Translations under genes and position numbers: made by a program
IMG/VR virus record: IMGVR_UViG_3300018868_000006
Span: 1 to 62,365 of that record
DNA: 62,365 nt
From: a virus
Direction: 5' to 3' (one strand)
In this document: in pieces, positions 6,867 through 15,587 of the stretch
Position numbering within the stretch: the first letter of the stretch is position 1
Layout of the letters: each line of letters starts with the position of its first letter
Notes under the pieces: generated by a model
The model's database searches: none
Seen by the model: the letters and a program-made list of their open reading frames with translations, nothing else
What the model was told of the DNA's origin: nothing

Positions 6867-8153
6867 ATGTCCACAGAAACCGTAGCGGCACCCGAAGCAG
6901 TCTCGCAACCAACAGCTCCAGCAACACCGACTCCTGCACCAGCGCCAGTTGTTTCTTTTGCTGACGCACTCGACAAAGCTTTAGGGGTAAGCGAACCGTC
7001 TAAAACCCCCATCAATGAAAAGGCGGCGGCTAAAGCTGTAAAAGCAGAGCCCGCCCCAACACCAGCTCCAGTTGCCAAGGTTGAGGAACCGAAGTCTGAA
7101 ACCAAAACTCCAGCATCGATCCTTGATAAGCTTGGTACTTTAGGGATAGAACCCAAGGAAGAGGTAAAGACAGAGACTAAGCCAGAAGAACCTTTGGCAG
7201 AAGTAAGCCAAGAAGCATCTACTCCGGCCGCACAGACTGCCTTTGCCAAACTGACTAAAGAGTTGAGGGAAGCAAAAGCCAAACTCAAAGACTTTGAGTC
7301 CAAAGTCGCTAATCGCACTGAGGCTGTTGAGGATAAGGGAGGGGATGTCAAAACCGATTCTCAGCTTTCTGAGTACCAAGCGAAAATTGAGCAGTTCCAA
7401 AAAGAGCGGGACGAGCTTGAGGGCGAGTTGAGGATTTCAAGGGTAGAGGCTACTCGCGAGTACAAAACCACAATTGGCGAACCGATTAAACAAACTACCC
7501 AGACGATTACGGATATCGCAAAAGTATACGAACTTAAAGCCTCCCCAATTCTGGATGCTGCACTAGAAACCGATGGGGCGAAGCGGAGAACCCTCCTCAA
7601 GGAACTTACGAGTGAGATGGATCCCGTAGACGCTTTGGCCGTAAGAACTAAAGTTGATGAGTTGGCGTTACTTAATGCCAAGCGTGATGAAGTCGTTCGA
7701 GAAAGCAAATCAGCTTTAGAGGCAATTGCCAAGCGCGATGCCGAAGCAGAAAAGGCAAGCCGTGATCAGTACGATCAAGAAGCTAGGAAAGCTTTTGGAG
7801 ACGTCTGGAATTCCTTTCAGGAGGAGATGCCTTTGCTCAAAAAGATTGAAGGCAACGAACCTTGGAATAAAACGATCGACGAACTCCGCTCAAATGCCGA
7901 GAAGCTGGATTCCGAGCCGCTGGACCACAAGCAGAGAGCTGCCTTAACTTATCAGGCGGTTACCCTCCCACTAGTTGTGCAGGTATTCAAAGATTACGTA
8001 TCTAAAACCAATCAGGAACTCGCGAGCCTCAAGGACAATTTGTCTGAGTATCGGAAAGCAACCCCTGGTGTTGGCTCTGGCGCGGCACCAGCCAAGTCGG
8101 AAAAACTTGATAAAGGTCTTAGCTTCTTAGAAGCCCTCGAAAAAGGTTTGTAA
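6867..8153 (+). CDS. scaffolding-like protein
   Basis: A protein of 428 residues with an AAGGAAG ribosome site. The N-terminal 110 residues are low-complexity Ala/Pro/Thr/Glu (VSQPTAPATPTPAPAPVV), followed by a long highly charged helical and coiled-coil stretch (residues 120-330), and a short C-terminus with a Gly/Ala linker and KLDKGLSFLEALEKGL. No catalytic motif is visible. Position (portal, small gene, this gene, capsid) and composition are those of podovirus scaffolding proteins, which guide prohead assembly and exit before packaging. The call rests on composition and synteny, not on sequence similarity I can compute. Confidence 0.65.
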   Translation: MSTETVAAPEAVSQPTAPATPTPAPAPVVSFADALDKALGVSEPSKTPINEKAAAKAVKAEPAPTPAPVAKVEEPKSETKTPASILDKLGTLGIEPKEEVKTETKPEEPLAEVSQEASTPAAQTAFAKLTKELREAKAKLKDFESKVANRTEAVEDKGGDVKTDSQLSEYQAKIEQFQKERDELEGELRISRVEATREYKTTIGEPIKQTTQTITDIAKVYELKASPILDAALETDGAKRRTLLKELTSEMDPVDALAVRTKVDELALLNAKRDEVVRESKSALEAIAKRDAEAEKASRDQYDQEARKAFGDVWNSFQEEMPLLKKIEGNEPWNKTIDELRSNAEKLDSEPLDHKQRAALTYQAVTLPLVVQVFKDYVSKTNQELASLKDNLSEYRKATPGVGSGAAPAKSEKLDKGLSFLEALEKGL

Positions 8154-8156
8154 TCC

Positions 8157-10154
8157 GTGGACGATACGCCCTTCGTAAACGATGGGGCAGACACGTCCTT
8201 GCGGAAGGCGGTCAGTCTCCTTAACAAGATTGAGGCTAAGACTGGGTCGGCCACCATTACTGGCCCAGTCACGGTCACTAACGAAGTTGAGATTAAAAAC
8301 GATGCGAACAATCCTCTACCCGTAAGCGACAACAACGGTTCTCTGACCGTTGACGGCACAGTCGAACTTGGCTCAACGAGTCTTGCTGCCCTAGAGAACA
8401 TCAGCGTCACCTTTCCAGCGACTCAGAATGTAAATGTCACCAATGCTGGGTTAAGTGTTTCGGTATCGAATCTTCCGGCGACTCAGCCCGTCTCGCTTGC
8501 CTCAGTTCCTTCGCACCCAGTCACTGGCACGTTTTGGCAAGCTACTCAGCCCGTCTCCCTAGCCTCCGCTCCCGTTACCCCAGTCACTGATAACGGCGGA
8601 TCATTGACTGTGGATGGGACAGTCACTGTCAACGACATGACCAGCGGGAACGCAAAGACAAAAGTCGTAGATTCAGCCGGAGCTGACGTGTCCTACATTA
8701 CTGCTGGCACGGCTGGAACTCCGTCTCCAAATGTGCTTACCGTGCAGGGGATTAGTGGCGGAGTTTCTCTGCCTATCTCTGGCACGGTGACGGCGAACCT
8801 TTCCGCAACAGACTTTTCTGAGCTTGAAAACATCGCTATAAACACACAGAGTCTTTCCTCCATTGGTGGAACCTACGAATCAGCCGCCACGACAGACACT
8901 GGAACGTTTTCAGTCTTAGCATTTATCAAACGTGGAATGCAGAATTGGACAAGCCTTCTTGCAAAAATTCCAGCTCTTGTTTCTGGAAGAATTCCAGTTG
9001 ATGGGTCTGGTGTAACTCAACCAATCTCGGCTTCTTCGCTCCCACTTCCATCTGGTGCTTCGACTGCGGCTAAACAACCAGCTCTTGGGACTGCTGGAAC
9101 TCCCTCATCCGACGTAATCACTGTTCAAGGAGCTTCTGCTGGAACAGCTTTAAATACTAAGGAAACTCAGCCTACTGGTGATTACGTTATTAACTCTGGT
9201 CCGTTAAGTTTTGTCGCACCTAATAATGTTGTCACCACGACCTCAACTTTCGACGCAGGAGCAAATGCGGATTATGTAGTGCTCTCCGCTAGTTTTGGTG
9301 GGCCAAGTGGTGGACATCTAATTGATGTATCAACCGACGGTACTTATTGGCAAAGCGGAACATACAATTCAATCTATTATGATGCGCCAGCATTAAGTTC
9401 GACTGATACATATAGTTACAGAGGAGCGACCGGTTCATTGTACGGAGGCACCCAAACCAGCTATTCCGGACGTTATATTATAAACTGCGTCCAGGCTGTT
9501 CCTTTTCAGAACTATTCTGCAAGTTTCCGTTATTTTAGAATTACAACAGCGGCTACATACGGTTCGCTTAGGTACAGGTTTACATCTTACAAAAGTATTA
9601 AAAACTCGATTACTGGGGCTAACGCCGGATCAATAACAACCGTCAATGGACGTGTTGACGTTGGTTATGTTTCGGCCTTACCAACGCTTAGTGCGACTGT
9701 TACTCAAGCAACAGCTACAAACTTAAAGACTCAGGCTGAAAACTACCAAGGGGGGACTGCTGTTGGGTCTGCTAATCCTCTCCAAGTCACTCTTGCAAAT
9801 ACTGCGGCCAACGCAACAGCCGTTAAAGTTGACGGATCTGCCGTAACTCAACCAGTTAGCGGAACCGTTACGATTAATAATTCTCAAGGTGCAACCGTAA
9901 CTCAGAGCACGTTTACTAGTACAACTGCATCTACTTCCTTGGTTGCAGCGAGTGCAAATAGAAAAACCCTAACGGTTTTCAACGAAGGAGCAGGGATGCT
10001 TTACGTTTCAGTCGGAGCAACGTGTACAAGTACCTCTTATCAGGTGAGGCTGTCAGCCGGGGACTACTGGGAGTGTCCGTCCAATCAAACTTCACTGGCT
10101 CACACGGCAGTGTTTGCTACATCCGGAAATGCTAGAGTAACAGAAGTGGTTTAA
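8157..10154 (+). CDS. repeat-rich virion protein (decoration or head fibre)
   Basis: A protein of 665 residues, GTG start, 3 bases after the scaffold stop. The first 340 residues repeat short beta units around NGSLTVDGTV, TQPVSLAS and GTAGTPSPNVLTVQG. A central globular domain follows (residues 345-480, aromatic-rich), and the C-terminus (ANRKTLTVFNEGAGMLYVSVG ending RVTEVV) resembles a capping beta domain often seen on phage surface proteins. No enzyme motif is present. It is probably exposed on the capsid or a head fibre. The repeats are diverged, not identical. Confidence 0.6.
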   Translation: MDDTPFVNDGADTSLRKAVSLLNKIEAKTGSATITGPVTVTNEVEIKNDANNPLPVSDNNGSLTVDGTVELGSTSLAALENISVTFPATQNVNVTNAGLSVSVSNLPATQPVSLASVPSHPVTGTFWQATQPVSLASAPVTPVTDNGGSLTVDGTVTVNDMTSGNAKTKVVDSAGADVSYITAGTAGTPSPNVLTVQGISGGVSLPISGTVTANLSATDFSELENIAINTQSLSSIGGTYESAATTDTGTFSVLAFIKRGMQNWTSLLAKIPALVSGRIPVDGSGVTQPISASSLPLPSGASTAAKQPALGTAGTPSSDVITVQGASAGTALNTKETQPTGDYVINSGPLSFVAPNNVVTTTSTFDAGANADYVVLSASFGGPSGGHLIDVSTDGTYWQSGTYNSIYYDAPALSSTDTYSYRGATGSLYGGTQTSYSGRYIINCVQAVPFQNYSASFRYFRITTAATYGSLRYRFTSYKSIKNSITGANAGSITTVNGRVDVGYVSALPTLSATVTQATATNLKTQAENYQGGTAVGSANPLQVTLANTAANATAVKVDGSAVTQPVSGTVTINNSQGATVTQSTFTSTTASTSLVAASANRKTLTVFNEGAGMLYVSVGATCTSTSYQVRLSAGDYWECPSNQTSLAHTAVFATSGNARVTEVV

Positions 10155-10159
10155 TACCT

Positions 10160-10777
10160 ATGCTAGAAAAAGCACCAGTTCGTCCGCCTTTCCCGATGTC
10201 TGGGTACAACGCGAGCAATAAACGAACTTATGCTCCCGATGGTTGCTGGGATTACTTTAGTACCGGTGGTGGTGGCACAATCTCATCGGTCCTTGGGCAA
10301 ATGACACTATTCCCCTTTTACATTAGATATGACGTTCCAGCTAGTGCTCTTGAAATGAAAAGTTCCTATGCAGCAAACGGCTACGGCACAAGCGGAAACT
10401 CAAATACTGCGGTTTGGGGGATGTATCGTGTTGGCTCAAGTTTATATGACTCCTCGCTTTATGAATCCGTAACCATTGTCGATAGCACCTCCACATATAT
10501 GACTCCGACTAAAACGCAGACGATGTCTCTAGCATACCCGAAAGGATGGTATATTGCTTCGATTGTATTTATCGCTGCAACTGCTGGATCTGGGTCAGTA
10601 AGTTCAGCTTTTGCAAAGAATGAACCAGTTTTTGGTTCTCTCACCAATTACTCAATTGCTGGCGCAAGTATGGGACACGTTGGGATTACTGGACAAACAT
10701 CCGGATTACCCTCAAACCTTAACTCCGTAACACTTTCAAATATATATTACCACGCTCCTATATCTCTAAGATACTGA
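10160..10777 (+). CDS. virion-associated protein of unknown function
   Basis: A protein of 205 residues, rich in Ser, Thr, Gly and Tyr, with alternating hydrophobic residues suggesting a single beta-sandwich (GGGGTISSVLGQMTLFPFYIRYDVP near residue 40 to NIYYHAPISLRY at the end). No signal peptide, no cysteine motif. It lies between the repeat-rich virion protein and another structural-type gene, one base before the latter's ATG region, in the head block. Likely a capsid decoration or head-fibre component by context only. Confidence 0.6.
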   Translation: MLEKAPVRPPFPMSGYNASNKRTYAPDGCWDYFSTGGGGTISSVLGQMTLFPFYIRYDVPASALEMKSSYAANGYGTSGNSNTAVWGMYRVGSSLYDSSLYESVTIVDSTSTYMTPTKTQTMSLAYPKGWYIASIVFIAATAGSGSVSSAFAKNEPVFGSLTNYSIAGASMGHVGITGQTSGLPSNLNSVTLSNIYYHAPISLRY

Positions 10778-10778
10778 T

Positions 10779-11591
10779 ATGCCCACCGTCCTCCCATTAA
10801 AGATCCGTAAAGCTCCGACGATTTACGAGGTCGCTACATTTCACGCAGACACGGCTCCCTTTAAAACCGGCAATCGAGCCAAGCTCCGAACATCCCCACG
10901 TACTGGAACGTTTTATTCTAGTGCTGGGTCTGGTAAATATGTTGAAAACTGCGGGGCAACAGGTTTTGAGTTTGTGAAGCCCTCAAGTGGCACACCGACG
11001 TATAGATATTACCCAAGTATGAATAGGTATAACTGGAATGACGATTTCATTTATGGGACACCCACATACGCCGACTCTGGCCACTCTAACTATGCTTTTT
11101 GGCAGTCTGTATCCCCAAATCTCTATTCGTTTCTCAACACTTATCACTCGGGTGGCTTGCCGACCAACAAGCTTATTAGGGTATGGGTATCCTGGGATAA
11201 GTACGTTTCCGTATCTCCTAGAGCTTTTGAGTATTTCCCCGAGCTTGATGAGGAACAGTGGCAATATGAGAAGCGTCGAAGTTACTCGTATCTCGCTACA
11301 TCTCCCGCTGGTGTTTGCTGTCGGTATGCTATCTTTAGTTAGTTCTTTAACAGATTATCGGCCCGTACTGCTTAAATTCGGTGGAACTGTTGGGAGATAC
11401 CCAAGACAATACCGAGCCAAGGGCGCAACGCTTTGCGTCAAGGTGTAGAGACTACTGGAGGCTTAGGAAGCCTTAATGACCAGCCTGAACAAGCAGGGTG
11501 TCTAACGACATCAAGATATAGTCCAATCCACCCGGTGACGGGTCGGTATAAATGCGATTCTCATTTGGGATCGGGTCAAAGCATAGATTAG
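10779..11591 (+). CDS. structural-region gene split by a group I intron
   Basis: Unspliced, the frame codes for 187 residues and stops at 11342. The proposed intron (11328-11567) would join exon 1 (183 codons, ending CCRY) to a 24-base exon 2 (GSGQSID then TAG at 11589-11591), giving 190 residues. The protein is aromatic, Ser/Pro/Gly-rich and probably beta (RYYPSMNRYNWNDDFIYG), with no recognised family. It lies between two virion genes and the major capsid gene, so a structural role is likely. Because the intron sits close to the 3' end, an unspliced product differs only in its last few residues. The splice joint is predicted, not shown. Confidence 0.6.
11328..11567 (+). ncRNA. group I self-splicing intron, ORF-less
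   Basis: The segment carries the conserved group I core. P7 is GACTA (11450-11454, inside GTGTAGAGACTA) pairing with TAGTC (11519-11523, inside AAGATATAGTCC). P4 is TCGGT (11378-11382) with ACCGA (11411-11415). P5 is TTGGG with CCCAA (11390-11404). P6 is CGCAA with TTGCG (11424-11437). P8 is CCTG with CAGG (11484-11497). P9 is ACCCG-GTGA-CGGGT (11530-11543). P1 pairs exon CGGTAT plus intron G with the guide CGTACTG (11364-11370), placing the essential U.G at 11327/11365. P10 pairs exon-2 GGATCG with the guide (one mismatch), placing the final G at 11567. No homing endonuclease is encoded inside. Confidence 0.88.
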
Positions 11592-11594
11592 GTA

Positions 11595-11621
11595 TTGACA
11601 GAATTCAAAGTGAGTTACGAT
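11595..11621 (+). promoter_or_regulatory. promoter candidate for the major capsid gene
   Basis: TTGACA (11595-11600), a 15-base spacer and TACGAT (11616-11621), the same spacing as at the portal and 34.7-kb promoters. It follows the spliced stop codon by 4 bases. The 215-base interval from 11592 to the capsid ATG otherwise holds a GC-rich leader with no gene I can support. Confidence 0.45.
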
Positions 11622-11806
11622 TTCTTTAGCTGTTAGGAATTGGCATGGGCGTACTCGCGGGCCGCCACCGCGTTAGCTAAGACCAAAACGAGCGCGGGCA
11701 ATAAAAGCTCTGGGATGCCGCCAGGGGAACCAAACATAGGAACTGCCATTACCTTCGGCAATGGACTTACAGTTCTTAACTCACTTTTGAAAGGATATTT
11801 AATAAT

Positions 11807-13129
11807 ATGGCTACGACTTATACAAATATCGAACAGTTGCTGGTTTCTGAAAGTTCCCGCATCGGTGACGATATTTATCGCAAGACAGTTGATACGAGCC
11901 CCTGGCTCAAATTGGTGAAACAAGATGCTTGGCCGGATGAGATGGGCGATTCCGTCTCTGTCTTGGTTTACGAGCGTTCGCTCCCTTACAATACTGACGG
12001 GTCTGCTAAAGTTAGCTGGTCCTCTACTGTAACGCAAAACGGTGCCGCCTATGGCTCATCGGATTTTGCGAGTGGGACCAACACCCTCAACAATACTGGA
12101 AATGACTCGGCCTCGGCCTCGGCATTCCCCACTTCACCCGCCAGCACCATTGACTTCGGTCAGACGCTTCGGACTTACGGGTTGTTCCACGCGGCACTCG
12201 AATCCCCGAACATCTCGCTGAACGATCTGCGCTTCCCGATGAAACGGAAAGAACAGCTCGCCAACATCATGCAGATTCTCACCGAATCTACTACTGAAGT
12301 CTGGATTCAGCGCTATCGCGATCAGTACATCTCGATCGCCCAGAACAAGTTGGTGGCTACCACAGACACCACCGCCTATACTGGGTTCGATACAACGATT
12401 ACTGGTGTTCAGCGTAACACGACTGGTTCAACCTCGGCAGCTCAGTCTTCGGCTGGCTTCTTGAACGGAGCTACTCCGCTCGCTGGTGGAACTCAGTTGA
12501 CCCAAACCATCCTTGATCGGGTGTATATGGATCTTCTCCGTAACGGAGCGGGTGCAAACGCCTACGATCGGAATAACGGAGCCCCTGTGTTCTTGGCGAT
12601 TATGTCGCCCGAAACCAGTGACTCCCTAATTCGCGCTAACGCGGATATCCGTCAGGACTTCCGTTGGAGCGATCGGGTTAGCGAATTGCTTGCTCCTCTT
12701 GGTGTGCAGCGCAGCTACCGCAACTTCCATCACTTGGTTGATGCGTTTGCTCCTCGCTACAAGATCACAAGCAATGCGTTCGTTCGTGTGTACCCCTTCA
12801 TCAAGGTTGCAAACGATCTTGGTAACGCCCGCCAAGGCTTCAAGTATGAGCTTAACTCTGAATACTTGAACGCTGCGTGGGAAGATACCATCATCTTTGT
12901 TCCCGATGTGTTCACGAGCTTGGTTCCCAAGCCCTTGAGCATCGGTAATGGGATGGAGTTCAACGCACAAAACTATCGTGGTGAGTTCACTTGGAGGAAC
13001 ATCCTCGATCGCGAAAAAAATCCAGATGGCACAGTAGGCTACTTCCGGGCTGTATTCAGCAACGGTGGCAAGCCCATCTTCCCCCATCAGGGCTACGTGA
13101 TCCGTCACTTGCGCAACACCATCGCCTAA
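11807..13129 (+). CDS. major capsid protein
   Basis: A protein of 440 residues with a good ribosome site (GAAAGGAT) and a 185-base leader behind a promoter-like element. It starts MATTYTNIEQLLVSESSRIGD and shows even, moderately hydrophobic composition without low complexity, including IDFGQTLRTYGLFHAALESP and a C-terminal RGEFTWRNILDREKNPDG region. It is in the standard position after scaffold, is the only long gene in a segment ending in a strong terminator, and has the size of an HK97-fold capsid subunit. It builds the icosahedral shell. The fold cannot be proven from the sequence alone. Confidence 0.8.
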   Translation: MATTYTNIEQLLVSESSRIGDDIYRKTVDTSPWLKLVKQDAWPDEMGDSVSVLVYERSLPYNTDGSAKVSWSSTVTQNGAAYGSSDFASGTNTLNNTGNDSASASAFPTSPASTIDFGQTLRTYGLFHAALESPNISLNDLRFPMKRKEQLANIMQILTESTTEVWIQRYRDQYISIAQNKLVATTDTTAYTGFDTTITGVQRNTTGSTSAAQSSAGFLNGATPLAGGTQLTQTILDRVYMDLLRNGAGANAYDRNNGAPVFLAIMSPETSDSLIRANADIRQDFRWSDRVSELLAPLGVQRSYRNFHHLVDAFAPRYKITSNAFVRVYPFIKVANDLGNARQGFKYELNSEYLNAAWEDTIIFVPDVFTSLVPKPLSIGNGMEFNAQNYRGEFTWRNILDREKNPDGTVGYFRAVFSNGGKPIFPHQGYVIRHLRNTIA

Positions 13130-13151
13130 TTAGAGAAAGGGGAACATTTAT

Positions 13152-13454
13152 ATGCCTCTTCCTATCTCTAATAAAACGCTGGATCAAGTTGAAGCAGCCA
13201 ACATTCGTGCCGCCCTTAACGGCGGCTCGGATTGGGGCACTTCTGGAACCACGATTGCTTCCGTTGGAGCCGCTACGGGTGGTGCTGCCACTACCCTCAG
13301 TGCTCTTACGGCTGCTTCTGGAACTGTTAGTGCAACATCAACCCTTGTTGATGTCACGGCTACTCCTACGCAGGCGACCATCAACGCTAACTTTCAGACT
13401 TTGGCGACAAAGCTGAATGTTGTGTTGAACCTCCTTCGCAACTTAAACGCCTAA
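13152..13454 (+). CDS. small Ala/Thr-rich capsid-associated protein
   Basis: A protein of 100 residues, extremely rich in Ala, Thr, Ser and Gly (SVGAATGGAATTLSALTAAS), preceded by GAGAAAGGGGAAC as ribosome site. The C-terminus is helical (INANFQTLATKLNVVLNLLRNL). It lies 22 bases after the capsid gene and before a terminator, so it is made with the capsid protein at high level. A head-decoration or head-fibre subunit role fits the position. No family recognised. Confidence 0.7.
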   Translation: MPLPISNKTLDQVEAANIRAALNGGSDWGTSGTTIASVGAATGGAATTLSALTAASGTVSATSTLVDVTATPTQATINANFQTLATKLNVVLNLLRNLNA

Positions 13455-13466
13455 GTTAATAATGGA

Positions 13467-13495
13467 GGCTCCTAGGGTTCTATCCCCTAGGGGCC
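13467..13495 (+). terminator. rho-independent terminator after the capsid operon
   Basis: An 11-base-pair stem, GGCTCCTAGGG pairing with CCCTAGGGGCC (one T.G pair), with a 7-base loop, followed by a T-rich tract (TTCACCTTTTCTT). It ends the capsid transcription unit and would insulate high capsid expression from the lysis genes. Confidence 0.8.
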
Positions 13496-13508
13496 TTCAC
13501 CTTTTCTT

Positions 13509-13841
13509 ATGCTGGCCAATCAAGTCGTAGTTCCGAAAAGCAAACAAGTCGCTGACGAGACTGGCGCACGAGAAGCGCCCGTTTCTAACGACCTTGTAGT
13601 TTTTCCGGTTCCCAATGGTTTTGTTCCCCCCGACGGCGTACAACCAGGGCAATCTTTTGAAGTTGTTGCTCGGGTTCAATACACCAAAGGCCAAATGATT
13701 CTCGAAGCGATTGAAGGGAATGAAGTTCGTATGGCTTCTACCATCAAGCGAGCAAAGATCCAAAAAGATGCTTCTTTTGAGAATGCAGTTGAGCAGGGGT
13801 TAAGCGAAACCGAGACAGGTGGAAGTGCGGGGATGGCTTGA
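13509..13841 (+). CDS. hypothetical protein, head-lysis junction
   Basis: A protein of 110 residues beginning MLANQVVVPKSKQVADETG. The middle (VVFPVPNGFVPPDGVQPGQSFEVVARVQYTKG) is beta-rich with a PPDG turn and reads like a small OB- or SH3-like barrel. The C-terminus is acidic and ends GGSAGMA. No membrane segment. It starts 14 bases after the capsid terminator without a clear ribosome site, and its end overlaps the next gene by 23 bases. Function not recognised. Confidence 0.65.
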   Translation: MLANQVVVPKSKQVADETGAREAPVSNDLVVFPVPNGFVPPDGVQPGQSFEVVARVQYTKGQMILEAIEGNEVRMASTIKRAKIQKDASFENAVEQGLSETETGGSAGMA

Positions 13842-14109
13842 TCTGACGGCAGCTATTGCCGAGCAAGCTATTGCGGATCTCGATCTCGCAATATCACCTT
13901 GCAAAGCAAAGCGAAAGCCAGATTGGGCGTTTACCCCAGAACACTTCCGTGAGTTCTTTGGGATGACGGAAGACTTGTTTCGGGTATGCGGCTTTCGGCT
14001 GAACCCAGAAGCAGTTCGTGATCGGCTAAATAAGAGACTAACAAAACTGGATAAAATACATGCCTCGCAAGGAAATAAACGAAATACTAGTAGAGCTAGC
14101 CGCCATTAA
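13819..14109 (+). CDS. hypothetical protein
   Basis: A protein of 96 residues from GTG 13819, overlapping the previous gene by 23 bases and the following gene by 50 bases. It is helical and charged (WLDLTAAIAEQAIADLDLAI, then FREFFGMTEDLFRVCGFRL and AVRDRLNKRLTKLDKIHAS), with a very basic Ser/Arg tail. The long overlap with the better-supported gene at 14060 makes the extreme C-terminus uncertain. No family recognised. Confidence 0.55.
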   Translation: MEVRGWLDLTAAIAEQAIADLDLAISPCKAKRKPDWAFTPEHFREFFGMTEDLFRVCGFRLNPEAVRDRLNKRLTKLDKIHASQGNKRNTSRASRH

Positions 14110-14290
14110 CGGAAAATTGGACGGTATTGCCGATCTTATTAAGAGGCATGACGACCATCTTTCTGGTCACGACGGCAGGCTCCGACACGTAGAGAAGAAT
14201 ATGAACGTTGCGTTTGGGTGGGCTGGTGCAATTGGGTTTTGTGCTTCCGTCGTAGGTACTTGGTTGTGGGAAAAGCTTGGAGTCAAATAA
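14060..14290 (+). CDS. coiled-coil plus membrane protein, XhlA/holin-like
   Basis: A protein of 76 residues. The N-terminal 45 residues form an amphipathic coiled coil with a heptad-like pattern (INEILVELAAINGKLDGIADL). A single membrane segment follows (AFGWAGAIGFCASVVGTWLW, about residues 49-69). This layout is that of XhlA-type lysis accessory proteins and of several phage holins. It is the first gene of the lysis cluster, upstream of a lipoprotein spanin candidate and an endolysin. Alternatively it is a membrane-associated structural protein. Confidence 0.6.
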   Translation: MPRKEINEILVELAAINGKLDGIADLIKRHDDHLSGHDGRLRHVEKNMNVAFGWAGAIGFCASVVGTWLWEKLGVK

Positions 14291-14314
14291 CATCTGTTGC
14301 GTCTAGACAAAAGT

Positions 14315-14728
14315 ATGTCAAAATCAGCTATGGGCGCCGTAACGATCCTAGCCTGTCTCATTCTTTCTGGTTGCACCACAGTTTCTAGTAAAGGATTACC
14401 TAATTTTTCAACTACTGAGGCAAGGTTGGATGCCGCCTCAGCCGTAGCCAACCCCGAGGCCAAGAAGCACATAGAGGCCGCTAGAGAGCAATTAAAAGCC
14501 GCTAAAGAGGCTTGCTATGCCAATACCGAGTCTTTGGAGCAGGCGATTAAGGAAAAGAACGAAGCTGTTAAGGACGCAGTTGTTTGGAAGGAAAAACAAA
14601 GGAAGGCTTTAAAGGAACTTTGGATCTACCGAGGTGCTATTATTGCCTTAGTGCTTTGGGTTTTCCGTGGGTTTCTTTTCAGCGGGGCTATGGCAATTGC
14701 TCGTAAGTTTGTGGGGATACCCTGGTGA
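14315..14728 (+). CDS. lipoprotein with C-terminal membrane anchor, u-spanin-like
   Basis: A 137-residue protein from ATG 14315. The lipobox LSGC puts the acylated cysteine at residue 20 after a basic N-terminus and hydrophobic core. Residues 35-100 are an alpha-helical, charged coiled-coil-like periplasmic segment (HIEAAREQLKAAKEACYAN). A membrane segment lies near the C-terminus (GAIIALVLWVFRGFLFSGAM). An outer-membrane lipid anchor plus an inner-membrane anchor on one chain is the unimolecular spanin layout, which fuses the two membranes at lysis. A TTG at 14297 could extend the N-terminus by six residues. Its last 4 bases overlap the next gene. Confidence 0.6.
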   Translation: MSKSAMGAVTILACLILSGCTTVSSKGLPNFSTTEARLDAASAVANPEAKKHIEAAREQLKAAKEACYANTESLEQAIKEKNEAVKDAVVWKEKQRKALKELWIYRGAIIALVLWVFRGFLFSGAMAIARKFVGIPW

Positions 14729-15066
14729 TCCATTGGCTTCGTAGCAACTTCCAAGGGCTATTGGCTCTCGGCGTCGCTATCATCGTATTTTTCTTTCTAG
14801 GCCCAATCCTTCAGGGTTTCGACACAACCGCTGGGGTCGTTGACTTGGGTTCGCTCCACGTCCTCGCATTTGGAGCTGTACGATTCCTTTTCTGCACATT
14901 CTTAAGTTGGTCGGTGCTTCAGATGGATTGGAAAATCCTTGATCGTTATGTCGATAAAGGAGTGCTCAAGGACGACTGGAAAGAAGCTTGTCCCAAGACA
15001 AGGCTGACAATCTTCTCGTTTGTTTTTGGGATCCTCCTGATCGCAGCAATTATTTCATGCAAATAA
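14725..15066 (+). CDS. membrane protein, holin candidate
   Basis: A protein of 113 residues, GTG start overlapping the lipoprotein stop (GTGA). Three hydrophobic segments are visible: LLALGVAIIVFFFLGPILQ, LHVLAFGAVRFLFCTFLSWSV and IFSFVFGILLIAAIIS. A charged cytoplasmic-looking stretch (DWKILDRYVDKGVLKDDWKE) lies between the second and third. It sits between the spanin-like and endolysin genes, the usual place for a holin that permeabilises the inner membrane. It resembles no holin family that I can name, so the role is contextual. Confidence 0.6.
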   Translation: MIHWLRSNFQGLLALGVAIIVFFFLGPILQGFDTTAGVVDLGSLHVLAFGAVRFLFCTFLSWSVLQMDWKILDRYVDKGVLKDDWKEACPKTRLTIFSFVFGILLIAAIISCK

Positions 15067-15587
15067 TATATGTTGCGCTTTTTATTGCGTTTCTTTCCGA
15101 CTCTTTGGCTAGCCCAGGAGTTGAGGCGTCGCGGGTTCTCGTCATTGAACAAGCCCGCAAAAGTATCGGTATTCGGGAAAAATCGGGACGCAACGACGGG
15201 CCCGTGGTGGACGAGATCCTTGCATCCGTAAACCTTGAAGGCACCAAAGCGCCGTGGTGCGCCGCATTCATCGTGTGGGTTGGTGACAAAGCCTTTGGGT
15301 CAACGTTACTCAATCCCTACCCTCGATCGGCTTGGAGCCCGATATTTCTCACGAAACCAACCTGGGATAGACAGAGGAAGGGAACCCCACTCAAGGCCGC
15401 CGATGTCTTTGGAATCTGGTTCAACTCGATGGGTCGCGTGGCGCACGTTGGCTTTGTGGAGAAAAACGAGGGGGATTGGCTCGTGACGATTGAGGGCAAT
15501 ACAAATGGTGGCGGGAGCCGGGACGGGGACGGCGTTTACAGGCGAAGACGTCTAGCTGCAAATGTCCTAGGCAGAGGGTGGCTATGA
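15057..15587 (+). CDS. secreted CHAP-domain endolysin
   Basis: A 176-residue protein from ATG 15057, chosen because it begins a signal sequence (MQIIYVALFIAFLSDSLAS); upstream in-frame starts would bury it. The mature part is a CHAP/NlpC-like cysteine amidase: Cys68 in GTKAPWCAAFIVW, His130 in GRVAHVGFVEK and the polar residue in IEGNTNGGG. It cleaves peptidoglycan in the periplasm. A host-Sec-exported or signal-arrest endolysin is implied by the hydrophobic N-terminus. It overlaps the holin-like gene by 10 bases and the nuclease gene by ATGA. Confidence 0.8.
   Translation: MQIIYVALFIAFLSDSLASPGVEASRVLVIEQARKSIGIREKSGRNDGPVVDEILASVNLEGTKAPWCAAFIVWVGDKAFGSTLLNPYPRSAWSPIFLTKPTWDRQRKGTPLKAADVFGIWFNSMGRVAHVGFVEKNEGDWLVTIEGNTNGGGSRDGDGVYRRRRLAANVLGRGWL

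Noticed and set aside
11640-11918. A frame that starts TTG at 11640 and runs into the capsid gene
   Set aside because: It would overlap the capsid gene by over 100 bases, has an in-frame stop just upstream and no ribosome site. The region is treated as a leader.
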